Shown here in pieces: positions 33,170 through 45,543 of a DNA stretch of 64,000 nucleotides; within the stretch, counting starts at the first letter, position 1, and every line of letters starts with the position of its first letter. Under the pieces are notes generated by a model that was given only the letters and a program-made list of their open reading frames with translations, was not told where the DNA came from and made no database searches. The stretch lies in assembly GCA_051530055.1 (NCBI GenBank), contig CM121343.1:5270001-5334000 (forward strand). Reading direction: 5' to 3'. Made by a program: the position numbers and the translations under genes. This stretch comes from Neoechinorhynchus agilis (Eukaryota; Acanthocephala).

Positions 33170-33400
33170 ATACACCGCACAACACGATCCACTATTTTGC
33201 CCCCTTCGGAGTAGAGACGTATTGAGCGCTTGGCAGCTCGGCACTCACTCAAGATCTCTCACCGGCGACGCACGAGCAGGTGTATTCCTGCGACAAAATA
33301 TTTCGCTTGCAGTACAACGAGGCAATGCTGCTAGCGTGATAGCGACAGCCGAGAGAGGAGAGAAGCTAAGATTTTGTGGACGGTGGTGATTGAACGTTTT
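33170..33400 (+). mobile_element. LINE family A C-terminal tail, solo fragment
   Basis: The translation shows HYFAPFGVET, ALGSSAL, then GVFLRQNISLAVQRGNAASV. It is very close to the minus-strand tail at 61040-61336, including HYF(V/A)PFGVETY. No RT lies next to it. Confidence 0.8.
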
Positions 33401-33978
33401 GTACTTTATTATTAATGCGAACATTAACATTGAACAAAATCATTATTAGTAAGAATTTCTACACCTTCCTAAACCTTTATTTGAATTTTCAATAAACGTT
33501 TTATATAACAGTGACCGCAATGTTTCGCTGTTGTCGAAATCGATTTTAGCCTCTGAAAAAGCACCCTTATTTTCGAGTGCTCAATTATTGACCTGCTTTT
33601 CGCCGTAATAATAAATGAAATTGATAAACCTGAAGAAATTTTACACAGCCTGGCAGGAAGAATTCGCGTCAAATATGTAATTGCCGCGCCATGAATGATA
33701 AATTCGACAGCATCGGTTTTATGTCAGATTTGATAGACTGTCGTGCGGCTTTAAGGGGGTTATTGGATATGTGATTTATTCGTGAGTGTGTCTAATTAAT
33801 GCCTTTAAACTAGTGATTAGAGCTACTGGTTGCTTTTTGTTGTACAAGCGATCGGTAATCGATTATAGTATCGCCATAATAGACTTTGAATGACAAACTC
33901 ACGAGCAAATCACTTTCCTAATTATTAGCGATTCGTCCAATCAATGCGTGATTTTTTTCAATATAAGCGTTGTAGAGA
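33401..33978. other. Intergenic, no recognised gene
   Basis: Short frames only. The region holds the promoter of the acidic-motif gene at 33979. Confidence 0.5.
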
Positions 33979-34567
33979 ATGATATCAGATGATGATGATT
34001 TTAGTGAATTCCAACAAGCGCCAGCAATGGATCTAGCTGTCACTGAATCGAACGTCCAAGAGTATTCGTGTGAAGAGATGGTAGGTATTGTCGAAGGAAA
34101 GACTCTCGAGCGTTTGTTCAGATGAAACCCCGTTTTTCGGATACCTTGCACTGCTTTCTGCATGGACCCAATGAATCCGAATTAGAAGATGTTTCGTTGC
34201 CTGCAATGGATCCACAGGACGAACGTGAATTTGATATAAAGTACGTTTGTATCTTTTAATATGTCTACAAACCATTAGCAGGGCAGTCTTCAACATTCCA
34301 ACGTTGAGCAATGAGTGGGGTCAGACACCGATCGGATCCCGATATGAGTCCATCATGAAGGACATTTTTGTAAAAACTGAGAATTCACAAAATGAAATCA
34401 AAGTCAAAAACCAATCAAAACATCCATCTACATTTATAAAATCTCAAAATCTGTCTGATCAAACTCAAGAATTTGTACGATCGCTGCCGGATTTAAGTTT
34501 TATGTTGTCTGAGACCGTGAGCAAATCGGAAGATAAACAAATCAGAAGTTTATGTGGAATAAATTGA
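33979..34567 (+). CDS. Small acidic-motif protein, possible AP-1/clathrin accessory factor
   Basis: Three exons (33979-34080, 34122-34240, 34279-34567) with introns of 41 and 38 bp give 169 aa; phases agree. The second acceptor is a tandem tagcag (NAGNAG), allowing a one-residue variant. The N-terminus is MISDDDDFSEFQQAPAM. An acidic DDFxxF-type motif is the ligand for the AP-1 gamma/GGA ear in proteins such as aftiphilin and gamma-synergin. Near the C-terminus is EFVRSLPDLSFMLSETV. The middle shows AVFNIPTLSNEWGQTPIG. I do not recognise a full-length orthologue. The accessory role is inference from the motif alone. Confidence 0.55.
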
Positions 34568-37500
34568 GGTAAACTTTTCAAGAAATTTGCGATGAATTGT
34601 CCTTGGGTGTTGTTATCAATTTGCAACTAGAAAAGTCTAAAACTATGCACTAATCTTGCGCCTTGTAATTTTTATAGTATAGATAAAAGACGTTTTAATG
34701 TGCCATGGAATTTTCACAGCTATGAAAACTGCATCCGCCTGAGGAAATAAATATTGATCCATTTAACGTACAAAGGAACGTGTTCGGTTTTGATCGATAG
34801 CAAGGTCGTGTGGCCCATTCAGCTTTATACCAATCTCGAAAATCTAGGAAACCTATTTACTGTAGTTCTCATCTGAAATAAAAGCTTTCCTTCGATAGAT
34901 TTCGCATGCTGCAACGCGAATGCAGTCGCAAGTAGAAACCTGTGAATGTAAACCAATCCTAAGATCGATGTATCGATATTGGAAGTTGGTTATTGCTGAG
35001 TGGCAATTAGATGAAAAATGACGAAAGATTAAAGGAGATTGATTCGACTTCAAACCGGAAAAACATACCTCAGTTTACGGTGACCGGATTTAGAAATGCG
35101 TTGGAATCTTATTAAACAATTTAGACCGCTTGTGGAATATTGTTCTTTACAAAACTGCGCAAATCAAATTGATCGTACAAATGTCAACGTCGAAGAATTT
35201 CTTAACCAATACACCTTATTCCTTTTCACTCTGTCTCAAAAATATTTCGGAATTCAGTATAAATTTTTGTTTTATTACTATCACGTACCAAATTATCACA
35301 AAGAACGTTTCTATAAATGCACTTTATTCCCTTTTTGATCTTGCTACAAAATATTTTTAAATTCCATATAAATTCCTGTTTACACTACATACTAATGATT
35401 TTCGTTCTTCGATTTCGAAGCAATTACTCTCTAAATCAAAAACCATGAACTTTGAAATCGCTCTTGTCGTCCTGAATCTTATAACCACCACGTCAATACA
35501 CCCCTCAATGCCGTGGAGAATGATCATGTTAAGATTAACTGTCGTGAATATCGACCGAAAGTCTTAATTACATAGTGTACGAATCGTTATTTTTGGATGG
35601 ACCTAAACCACTTTGATTGGATCATTTATTTTGCACGGACGAGATAGAAGCAACACGATTGAAACTGTATCCATGAGGTGGACACCAGACTCGATAATGA
35701 CTGTTGTACAAGTACGTTTGTGAAATTAAAGCCGGCATATTTGGTCTCGGTACGGATGCTAATTATTGTCGTTACGGTTAAGCGGATTTTAGAAGAACTG
35801 TTTAATCGCTGCGCGCTGATTGGTGGTTGACCATAGACTCATCACAAAAGTGACCAATCAGCGTTCGTGAAATTTGGGGAGCGAACGTAGCTCTTCCGCA
35901 CAAGATGCACGATTTATGTCAAAAGTTGGTGAAGAACTATACTATATCAAGCCGATATCGAGTAAAAGAAGAATTCGAGCCTCCATGGTTTTGTTAGTAA
36001 GTCTGTCCAAAGTGTGGATTTCAGAGTTTAAGCTCTGCGATTTCCATGTAGAGTTGCAAAGTGCTTCTATATGTGCGTGTACGCTGGAAAATAGCGTTTG
36101 CATATCCGCTTTCTCATGTTGGCAGAGAAATGGCTGCAATGTGCAACAAGATCAGGCAATTAGCATGCCCGAAGCACTTGCTTCTCCCGGTCACCTAGAA
36201 GGAGTTGCTTTATATTTCTGCGATTCTCACACCGCGGCGGCGCCGTTACATTTTTTGGTTAACATTTCACCTCGAGTTTCTAAACGTAGGGTGATGGGAC
36301 AAAATGTCAAAAATTTCTCAAACAGCATTTGACGTCGCATTGCTCCCCACTCAGACACCGTGAGTCAGATGCAGACGCCGTGCTCACAAATGCGCCTCCT
36401 CCCGAATTTTAAGTTTTCTCGTTAGATTGGGAGGTCGCCCTATTCGATAGTGACTTCCCGGGAGTTTTGTCAAACTTATTCAAGCAATTTCTTCAAAAGC
36501 CACTGCTTCATTCGCGAAAGTCCACACCATTTGGCGAAACTGAGACGGTAATGCTGCGAAAACATTCAGCAGTAATCGGACCGCCGTGACAGCCGACGGT
36601 CTGCGAGTGAAGCCGTTGGGTCGATGCACCTAGGGAGACTTTTACGGATTGCCTTAATGAGACATAGCAGCCAGTACATCCATAGTGATGCCTTTGTTTA
36701 TTTATGTTGGATTTGACAAGAAACGTATTGAATTGGTGGGCGGGACTGCGCACTTTATCGACGTTGCTGCCCGTTTTACTCACGACACTCGTCGCTTTTT
36801 CGAACCACTGGCGATTCGTATACTTTGTTGTCACCTTAGTCGTTAATGACGGTGCGTGAAGATTAAGGACTTCTTTTTTAGGCTATCAGATGTCTGCTTT
36901 GCTTTTGGAGCGGCAGGACCTAAAGATGATAATACATAAAAGCTCATCTTGACTGATTGGTCGTGATAAAAGATCTCGTTGCACTATATGTATTTTTGAT
37001 TAGTTTCTGTTCCTTGTGTCTTCGTCCAATCGCCCAACTATTCCCATTTTCTGCTAGGCACCTGTTAGCTTTCCTATTAACCCAGCACACGGGTGCTCCA
37101 AATGTGATATAAACCGCCGATTCATCCTTTTTGCCGGCTTTTCGTTCAACGACGTGCACTCGGTTCCAGGCGACACGTGCACTGGTGCCTCCTTTCTCTC
37201 TCTTTCTCTCGAATATACGGTGGAATTCCACGATGTGGAGGTTTCCAAAATGCTCATAAAAAGAAATAGGACCCCGTGGTTTCGCGCTTTTCCCTACAAT
37301 TCCCAACACATGAACGCATCAAGCTCGGTAAAGGCAATCGATCTTTCCAGTTCGGAACGCTTCCAATATCCGCCCACAAAGAATAATTACGACCTTCAGT
37401 ATTGTACAGACATTCCTCGCCACGAGTAGTCGCGCCACAGCCACAAACACATTGGTTCCCCCCCTCAGTAGCAGCACCAACAATTGTCTAATGGCCGTGC

Positions 37501-37703
37501 AAAACTACCAAATACGCACACAAACACACACACATACACACATTCAACCCATCACCCGCCTCCCATACATCCGAACAATCCACTCGTCGGATCGCATGGT
37601 CTCAGGTTTCCTCTATTCCTCATCAGTCTACTGCGTCAGAATCCACATACTCGCAGAATGCGACAAAATCAATCGAGAAATTTGATCCAAATCTAAAGCT
37701 TTT
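34568..37703. other. Intergenic, no confident gene; FGFR upstream region
   Basis: About 3.1 kb. Competing frames occur at 35874-36332 (plus, Cys-rich) and 35942-36139 (minus; contains HIEALCNSTWKSQSLNSEIH, helix-like). A minus-strand frame at 36508-36834 begins MTTKYTNRQWFEKATSVVSK. None has a recognised domain. A short CA/CACA-rich tract lies at 37505-37545, just upstream of FGFR. Confidence 0.4.
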
Positions 37704-40569
37704 ATGATAAAAAATATCCTGTCTCTAATCGTTATTGTCTATTCTGCAATCTACTTGAATAAAGGTGAGTAGAAACAACCGAAATGTCACGAAAACTCAC
37801 ATTAAAACGCTTAGTTTGCTGTAATGTACACCAAAACGAAATGCCACAACACTACATCGATGACTATATCGATGACCTTGACCAATTCGGTCAGTATGCG
37901 CCAGACAGAAATATAAGTGCCGTTTTAATGAATCATTTATCATTGTCCGACGACTTTTCCGCAAATGTTACACGTCTTCGGAAACATTGTCAGCATGAAG
38001 TTCGCTGCCCACCATTTTGGACGCTGAAAGCTCAGAGCAACGATGAACACGTAGTCGTTCCTGTTGGAGACAATTTGGTATTCGGTTGCACTGCTGAAGG
38101 AAACCCTAGACCGTCAGTCAAATGGTACAAGAATACCATTATTCTTGGTAGCGAATATGAGGTCGGGAAAGTTAACTTTTCCGAAACGTTCATCCTAGAT
38201 ATTGTTCAGTTGTCTTCTAACAACGTAAGGATTGAAAATCAATCACTCGTTTTCGATTTTATTCTTCCCAAAGACCAAGCTGATTACAAATGCGTTGTAT
38301 CAAACGGCGTGGAACCATCAATCAGCCGGGTTATTAATCTTGTCGTCCAAAGTAGAGTTCTGGCACCACCGTTACACATGACCAGCTCAATGGAACACAA
38401 ATTGATCGCCTATGCGAATGAAAATGCGTCGATGGAATGTAGATTTTACAGCGATCCAACGGCATTTCTCGCGTGGTACAGGATTGCTGACAATGATACC
38501 GAAGTTCTGTTGAAGGTGAGTGAAAATCAATGATCGGAAGGGGTGTTTCGGGTAGAATTGGGAGTACTCGGAATTTAAGACAGGTTGGTGACAAAGGGCT
38601 GTGTTTAGGAGATTAACGCTAAGTTCAAATTCGAAAATCGGGTAATCAGAGTTGTTGTCGTTGTAATTCTGCACGAGTCTGTTGGCCTTGTTAAGAAATA
38701 CAGCATGTATTGAAGTTTGTTGTTTTTAGATCAGTTCTTGAAATGGTACGGATCAGCGAGCACGAATCCGCACTTGTTATGCTAGCACCTTTTCCATTTG
38801 CTCCCTAGGCCGCACCACTAACCTCCACGATGTGTGTGAGTATAGGAATACAAATTCAATACGATGTCTGAAGTCGAAGCAAAGATACTCACGATTATCA
38901 ATGTCGCCGTTAATGACACTGGCAAATATTTGTGCCGAGTGTCAAATGACTTCGGAGACTCTGATCAAAAATATTTTCTCAAAGTATTCCCCGGTACCTA
39001 TTTCAATGCAATCGTCTTTATTCGCCTTTGAGCGTTTATCACAGGTCCCAGGCCAAAGGAAGTTCACCGTAGCATCAGCAAATTAGCCGGGATCGCATTG
39101 ATGATCCTCGTCGCGGTTTTAAGTGTAACCGTGCTCGTATTTGCTCTCATCGCTGCTTGCCAGCGACAAAGATTTATCAAAGGGACATTTGGACTTACGC
39201 ATAACATACTCTCATTGGGTCTCGGTGAATCCATGCGAAAGGTATTCTCATACATTCCATTAGATAGAGCGATTCAGTTTGTTCTGCTAGAACCCACTGT
39301 ACCGGTACTATAGCTCTACGTCACCGCAGGCCACAAATAACGCTGGCACCGATTCGTCGCTGAATGAAACTGTTGACGATGAACAAAAGCAGTTCCTTTC
39401 TAGGGATGTAGTAGCGTTGGTCTACAATGCATGCAATGCTGATCAGCACAGTATACCCATTGAACGGTAGGTTTCCGTGAAGTTTTAAGTAATGGTAATG
39501 CAGAAAATCTGGGAAGGATAAAAGTAGGTAACCTAATCGGAGAAGGTGCATTTGGGCTTGTCTTCTTCGCTGAGTTGGAAGGAATACAAAAAGGTACAAA
39601 AACAGTGGCGTTAAAGACACTTAGAGGTAAGATAAGACTTAGCCAAACTCGCACCTCAGGCCCCGTAGATCAAGCAACTGAATATGAAGTGCGAAATTTT
39701 ATCGAAGAAATGAGAATTATGACAAGCGTTGGAGAACATCCTAACGTCATTAAATTTATCGGTTTCTCAATATATAACGGTATTTTTAAGTTGTACATAT
39801 CGATTATGATCGTTGTCGTTTCCAAGGACGACCAATGGCGGTTGTTGAATACGCCAAATATGGCAACCTTCGTGACTTCCTTCGAGGCCGTCGTCCAATC
39901 GACTATTTCGTGAACGCTATAGATGATGGAGCAACAGATGACGGCGGCTACTGCTGCACGGATGATACAGGGAAATGTAATAATTCTAGCCTTCAGCACG
40001 ACGGCATTGCAGTGGCAACATCAGTAAGCCCACGGGTACTCGTAGAATTCTGTATCCATGTAGCCAGAGGGATGCAATATCTGCATCAGCAAAAGTGCAT
40101 CCACCGGGACCTTGCAGCACGAAATGTGCTTCTAAATGAGAAAAGGCAATGCAAAATCGCTGATTTTGGGCTTGCAAAAGATATATCCCAGGCCTATTAC
40201 TACAAAAAGCAGAGTGATGGTCGCCTCCCAGTAAAGTGGATGTCCCCGGAAAGCCTATTTGACAGGAGAGCCTCCTACAAGTCCGATGTGTGGTCTTATG
40301 GAGTCCTTGTATGGGAAATCATGACCTACGGAGGAACGCCGTATCCCTCAGTTCCAGTTGAAAAGCTATTCGATTATATCAAAGAAGGGAATAGGATGAG
40401 CATGCCCGTGTATTGTCCGATCGATATATACCAGCTGATGTTAGAATGCTGGAGATTCAGGCCCAGTCAAAGACCAGACTTTGATCATCTGCTCACTACG
40501 CTCAATGAGATCGCGAAAGCCATGAACGATAGCGATTTGTTTGGGCTTGAATATATTGATGTTGAATAA
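37704..40569 (+). CDS. FGFR: Fibroblast growth factor receptor (receptor tyrosine kinase)
   Basis: Eight exons fitted by phase: 37704-37764, 37815-38515, 38846-38993, 39045-39241, 39330-39466, 39490-39626, 39660-39779, 39827-40569, about 747 aa. Order: signal peptide MIKNILSLIVIVYSAIYLN; an N-terminal region without an obvious acid box; an Ig domain like FGFR D2 (LVFGCTAEGNPRPSVKWYKN ... DYKCVVSNG); an Ig domain like D3 (ASMECRFYSD ... DTGKYLCRVSNDFG, split by a 330-bp intron); TM LAGIALMILVAVLSVTVLVF; kinase with GEGAFGLVFFAEL, VALKTL, the FGFR-like hinge VVEYAKYGNLRDFL, CIHRDLAARN, DFGLAKD, the YYKK activation loop, and LPVKWMSPESL. A Cys/Ser/Asn-rich kinase insert is longer than usual. Introns of 33 and 23 bp lie near the start of the kinase. 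The 23-bp one (39467-39489) could instead be 39451-39503. The start is the first ATG before a signal peptide. Confidence 0.95.
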
Positions 40570-40824
40570 TTTTCAACGCCGCGCAAATAGCCGCGTATTG
40601 AAATCGCGCGGCAATATAGTATGCTAAAATTTATGAACAATACTCACATTATGAAACTCTTGTGTTATGACAACTAGGCGGGCGCGATGGACATATTTTC
40701 CTTTCTCCAATTACTTAAGGATCCGATCAATTTGAAACCGATCGGTAACATATCGACTGGACGGATAAACCATTTCTAATTTTTACTCTCAGTGGAAACA
40801 TCATTAATAAAATTAATTCATCTA

Positions 40825-41450
40825 TTAGGACGTAGTTATTATCTCACCGCAAATGACTTCGTCTTTCATACGATTCAGAGTGATCCCATAATCTAGCAGT
40901 TGATGGCGACAACTGAAAGCTACAGAATTCGCGTATATCGCATCCAGTTTTTCGACGATATTTTTATCAATGATTCGTCTTTCTTTGAGGGATTAATCGG
41001 ACCACATCGTGGTGTGATCATTTTGGTTCTAGAGACCGGCTAGCCCGATAAACCGGTGATTTGATCGAATAAACACACCAATTATAAATTATCAACTTTC
41101 TAGGTTACACAAAAAATAGCAGTTTGAAAAATTGCAGCCATTACGATTAAAATAGATTTCGGTTCTCTACTAATCTGAACTTTTTAAGAAACGTCTTTGG
41201 AACTAATAAGGTCGATCGTCCAAATTATATCATTGAATATTTTGAGCAAAGCTCTTGCCTCATAAACCGAAAGCAATGCATGCTGCGTCCTTCGCTTTTC
41301 GACATTCTTTGACCTTGCAGAAGTCCCATTTAATAGCCGTTCGATACTCACAATATCCACATTTTGCGCATCGATTGTACGCCCATTTTCAACGTCATCA
41401 GCCTTTGGAGATTTCATTTTTCCATTTGACCTTCGCCTTAAATCGTACAT
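40825..41450 (-). CDS. Modular gene fragment (locus L2), shares pieces with L1 and L3
   Basis: The minus strand reads MYDLRRRSNGK, then the module KSPKADDVENGRTIDAQNVD and SKNVEKRRT seen at 8547-9133. This runs directly into HALLSVYEARALLKIFNDII, which lies in the 363-bp block shared with 48832-49194. Further down, IDKNIVEKLDAIYANS stays open to a stop at 40825 (ends EVICGEIITTS). The two coding parts of the block are probably joined by an intron. No known domain is recognised. It could be a small live gene or a duplicated remnant. It lies 250 bp after FGFR in opposite orientation. Confidence 0.4.
40922..41284 (-). repeat. 363-bp duplicated block, copy 1
   Basis: Differs from 48832-49194 at only two positions that I can see (near 41104 and 41162). 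Its right edge coincides with the sequence CAG|CATGCATTGC on the minus strand, that is, with a possible splice acceptor. Confidence 0.9.
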
Positions 41451-42269
41451 TATTTGAAAATTATGTTTTCATGAAAATATTTAATAAATTTTACAATAGC
41501 TTCATCTCTACCCTCAGCTCGTTCCGACGGAAAACATTCTTTGCAAAGGTTTTAATCCGAAAAGCTTAAACATGACAAGATTCAATCAAGTTAAAGATAT
41601 GATCGAAGAACGTCTCGTGCCGGAGGATATCTCAAAACTGCTACTATTAATAAAGAAGACGGATTCAAAGAAAAAGAGTTAGTGAGCCATTGGTTATTTT
41701 ATTGTTTTTCGTTGTTTACTAACTATATATTCCATCCGGTTGGATGTACCTCCTAAAAGAATCGTTTATTATTTGCTGCAAATTTATTCGGCTAGGAGCA
41801 AGGATGGGAATCTTCCCATCCAAAAAAATCCGGTGTGCATTGGGGGATCACTTTCTTCGCAGAGGATCACATTCGTGGAATTCATTATTCCTCCGCTTTT
41901 TGAATCTTGATGACCATTGCTGTGCAATACATTTAAAATAAAAGAATATAAGTAATCTTCAAGAACAAGAAAGCTATTTAGTCACATAATGGCTCGGAGA
42001 CCAGCCTTAAGGAAATAATGGGGGAGAGAAGACAAACGAATTAAGATACAAAGGATTGAACTCGTTGTTTCACATTGTGTATTGTTTGTATGTCTCTTAT
42101 CAAATATTTTCGTTGTTTGGGAACGAAAAATAGTTATACGCCCTAATTTCGGTTTCCACGTCGCGTGTGATAAAACTATCGATACGAGATGCTCCTAGCC
42201 GCCTGATGGCGGTGGTGTGAGTGACTTAGGGATGATGGAGATCAATAAAAAAATTATTCGCAGAAGGAC
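41451..42269. other. Intergenic, no recognised gene
   Basis: Only short frames occur. A 65-codon plus-strand frame at 41744 has no domain. Confidence 0.5.
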
Positions 42270-43860
42270 CATGTGAAATAGTTTGAATAAATCGAACGTG
42301 TCATTCATTGGCGATCGCTGTCCATTTATCCACTTTGGCGGTCCAGTCGACGGTGTTGGCCCATGCGAAAGGGAGAGTGGAGCTGAGTCTCAGGAATGTG
42401 CAGCTAAAGCTCTGGTGTTGTTCGGGCGGTCGTCCTCTAGAACAGAAGACTATACCAGATATGGCCCATGAGTTCCAAATAGATCTGCAAGTCTTTGGAT
42501 TGAGGCCTAGTCGGGCCCGGGAAAAAAATCAAGGGCGAAAAACTTCTTGAGAAAGTCTCTAATGCGTCGCTTGCCAACGACGGATTTTGATTTTATTAAA
42601 AACTTGGTCTTTTTATTATTTAAGGCAAGACCCATGTGAGGTAGTTTTTCTTTTAAGAAATTCAGAACTGCAGCAAGCTTCGCTCGAGCTTGCACATAGT
42701 TGCGTTCTTTTATTACCACGGTGAGATCGTCCGCGTACATGGTGATAGAATGACAGACTTTGCAGTTTTGAACAATATATTGGGAGGCCAAACAAAAAGA
42801 ATCAAAACCGGGAACTCCTTTAACCTGAAAGTAAACTGAGCGAGCGGGGTCGTCCGAGAAAAAGAACCGTCTGGACTTCAAGGTATTGTGAACCCTAGCT
42901 ATGAAATTGAAAGGAAAATTAAAAAACCGCAAAATACTCAGGATAATTGTCGAATGCCTTGCTGATATCAAAAGAAATCAAGATATTCATAGCACGACGG
43001 TTCTGGCCAAAATTAAGTATAATTTCGTTCATAGCAGAGTGGACTGATTTGCCGGGAACGAAGCCATGGCATCGCTTATCGATGATATTATGCTCACAGG
43101 AGAACGCGACGATCCGCTTTGCCAATATTCTCTCAGCTATGGAGACCAACGAGTTTTGAATGGAGATTGGTCTCACATCTCCCGGAGAAGATATTGATCG
43201 AACTTTACCTTTGCGTAGGAAAATCCTTTTCGCAATATTAATTTCGGACCATTCTTCAGGTGAGGCTAATAGCATGACACTGGTCAATAATGAAATGTTA
43301 TCCCTAATCAAGACGTTGGTTGCTTTGAAACAAGCTGAAGAGCCGCTGCATGAGGTAAGATTCTTAGAGGTCCACCATTGCAAAAAATCTTTTTTGGTGA
43401 GATCAAGTCTCCGTGGTTTAGGAAGTATGAAGTTAGTGGCGATGGGAATCGGACTGGCACCGTTGGAGTGTTCGGAGCAAAGTGCACTGATGACTGTGTC
43501 AATGCCTAAAGCTCTGATCCAGGCGGCAGCTGCCCTTTTCCATGGGAAGGAGCGCTTCCGGTTTACTACTCTCCACCATTCCGATGAGTGGGGTAGGTAA
43601 GAGCTGATCATTTTGCGATCTTGGGCGATCTGGAATCTGGCTTTGCACGGCCAGTAGAGAGATGACCAAAACTTAGAGGAACTGGTGTCGCCCGTTGCCT
43701 TAGCTTTAAAGAGCTCCTTACCGTAAAGGGATAATAGATTGGGTTTCCGAGGTATTCCTACGGATCTCCTGACGGTGGTATGGAAATTGTCACTATTGTC
43801 AGCCAGAAAATTGTTGATATCGTTAAGCTCGGTGGATTTTGAACCAGACAAAAAAGCGGG
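42270..43860 (-). mobile_element. LINE RT (family B), fairly well preserved
   Basis: A 310-codon minus-strand frame (43851-42919) holds DVRPISIQNSLVSIAERILA, CHGFVPGKSVHSAMNEIIL and NILISFDISKAFDN (motif A). A second frame (42971-42507) holds FQVKGVPGFDSF, ITMYADDLTVVIKERN (motif C, YADD) and GLALNNKKTKFLI. The two frames overlap near the RT centre and are offset. The DNA 3' part (42450-42550) resembles 9745-9830. It is the same family as the cluster at 9660-12900. Endonuclease parts were not identified. Confidence 0.85.
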
Positions 43861-44044
43861 TAACAGCAGGTGACGATTAAAGTTTTCATATGTGCTATGT
43901 CACGTATTTCTTTGTTTTTAAGCTAAAGTATTAAATTTATATTAGATTACCGTTAGGATTTTACAACCATTGAGGGCTTAAAAGGACGTTTATTTGCCTG
44001 TTTATTTTGCATAAAACTTAAAATCATCAAAAAGAGTTTACAAA

Positions 44045-44265
44045 CATTCACATCACCTCTCTGGATCACTCTACTGCCGTCCTTGTGTAATGGTCGAAAG
44101 CAACCGATGCCGCATTGCCTGTTGCACGAGCATTGTATCATCCAGTTACCAGCAGTTAAAGCTGGATCAAGTGCGCGACAGGATGGATTGCGAGTGAGAA
44201 GGCTATTGGGCCCAAGGAGTCCTATTGTTGAACTCATCTTTCTGACCACCGAACGTGGTTCTTAA
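44045..44265 (-). mobile_element. LINE family A fragment: RT motif B joined to the C-terminal tail
   Basis: On the minus strand, DSLGPIAFSLAIHPVAHLIQ (matches the RT block at 60490-60550) is followed within about 60 bp by ATGNAASVAFDHYT, the tail motif. The region between motif B and the tail is deleted. Confidence 0.7.
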
Positions 44266-44269
44266 ACTG

Positions 44270-45543
44270 CTTTTCCGCGATACTTTTATTCAAAATTTCT
44301 GCTTTTAAGCGGCGCAGAGTTCCAATTGCAATGGGACGAATCTCACCTTCCCTTTTCGCGAGGGCACACAACGATACGCCGAAAAAATAGCTCAATTGCT
44401 TTTGGAATCAATTTTCCCCCTGCAATTGGCCCGCAAAATAGGCCAATGCATCTAAATTCTCATCGTTATCACCAACATCCCTCAGACAAAAGACAGTTCG
44501 AGTGTAAATTGTAATTTGCAAATTAGTGCACAAATAAACAATTACAAAGCAAGAAATCAAGGACACGCAAATGGGATATTTTGTAATTGTTCACCGCAAG
44601 TGACAGATTTTTGGCATATACAAGCATTTCCTCGAAAACCAATCCACTTGATAGAAGCGCACCAATCGATCGAAAGCTGAAGTTAAACATTGTTTAGTTC
44701 CCTCTCTCAAATTCATTTTTGTGTTCTGCCTACGGTCCTAATTTTTGTGCGTGGCAAGGTTCAATAACAGCACAAAAAAATAATCAATTAACTTGAGATC
44801 ATTTGCAAGCAGATTAGAAAATTACTAAATTCCAGTTTTTGCAAAAATTTCATTTAAAATGCTGACTTGATATTTTTAACGATAACGTAATACTGACGTT
44901 TCGCACACTTGAATCTAATCTCTTTGCGCTACTTAACTTTATTACATTTAAAGGCAGCAGAAATAAATTGAGAGATTTGATATTAATTAAAAATTCAGTA
45001 TCATCCCTTTTACATTGATCAACTTACTACAAGACTTATGAAAGCCTTTTAAGAATAATCGATGGTTATTATTAATTTCAGCTTCAATTAGCGATGTTTG
45101 ATTCAGAAATAGATTATTGAAAATTTTCGACTTTTTCGTTGCTTGTAAGTTTTTAAATATGTAAGCAATTTGTTAACTGTGTATGTGTCGCTTGTAATAA
45201 AGGTGGATGGATTTGACTGATCTCTTTACGTATATCTGGAAGAATTGTGACTTATAGGAAAGGAAAATCGATTGTTCCTTGTGATTAACAAATTAATATA
45301 TTTTACTTGAATGCGTATGGTTTATTTGATGATTTCAGTGAAGTGCTCTTAATTGAGTTCTTGGTTTATTTGCGTATCGTCTTATTTGTGTTTTATTTCT
45401 AAATCTGTTTTTGAAAACGTTTTTCTTGGATTCGACTGAAATGTTGAAGATTTTGTACGTGATGTCACTTAATGTAGCCATTCTTTCTGGAAGAATCATC
45501 ACTGCCGGGTCGATGAGATCTGGCCGCCTTTGTTAAGAAGCGA
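44270..45543. other. AT-rich upstream region of the Miro-like gene with a Penelope-type end
   Basis: No gene is seen. The segment 45083-45142 (tcaattagcgatgtttgatt...) matches the left end of the Penelope-like element at 49853-50922, in the same orientation, and looks like a solo terminal repeat. Confidence 0.6.
45083..45142 (+). repeat. Solo Penelope-type terminal repeat
   Basis: About 60 bp similar to 49884-49945 and inverted relative to 50860-50917. It sits 400 bp upstream of the Miro-like gene. Confidence 0.75.

Noticed and set aside
35874-36332. 152-codon plus-strand frame
   Set aside because: No domain, odd Cys-rich composition, and an equally plausible minus-strand frame over the same bases; neither is supported.
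36944-37309. 121-codon minus-strand frame upstream of FGFR
   Set aside because: No recognisable domain; not supported as a gene.
38334-38674. Two overlapping minus-strand frames inside FGFR
   Set aside because: They cover the second FGFR intron and part of an Ig exon; no domain, and the plus-strand exon is certain.
42507-43851. Long frames considered as a host gene
   Set aside because: They contain RT motifs A and C (SFDISKAFD, YADD) and match the LINE cluster at 9660-12900.
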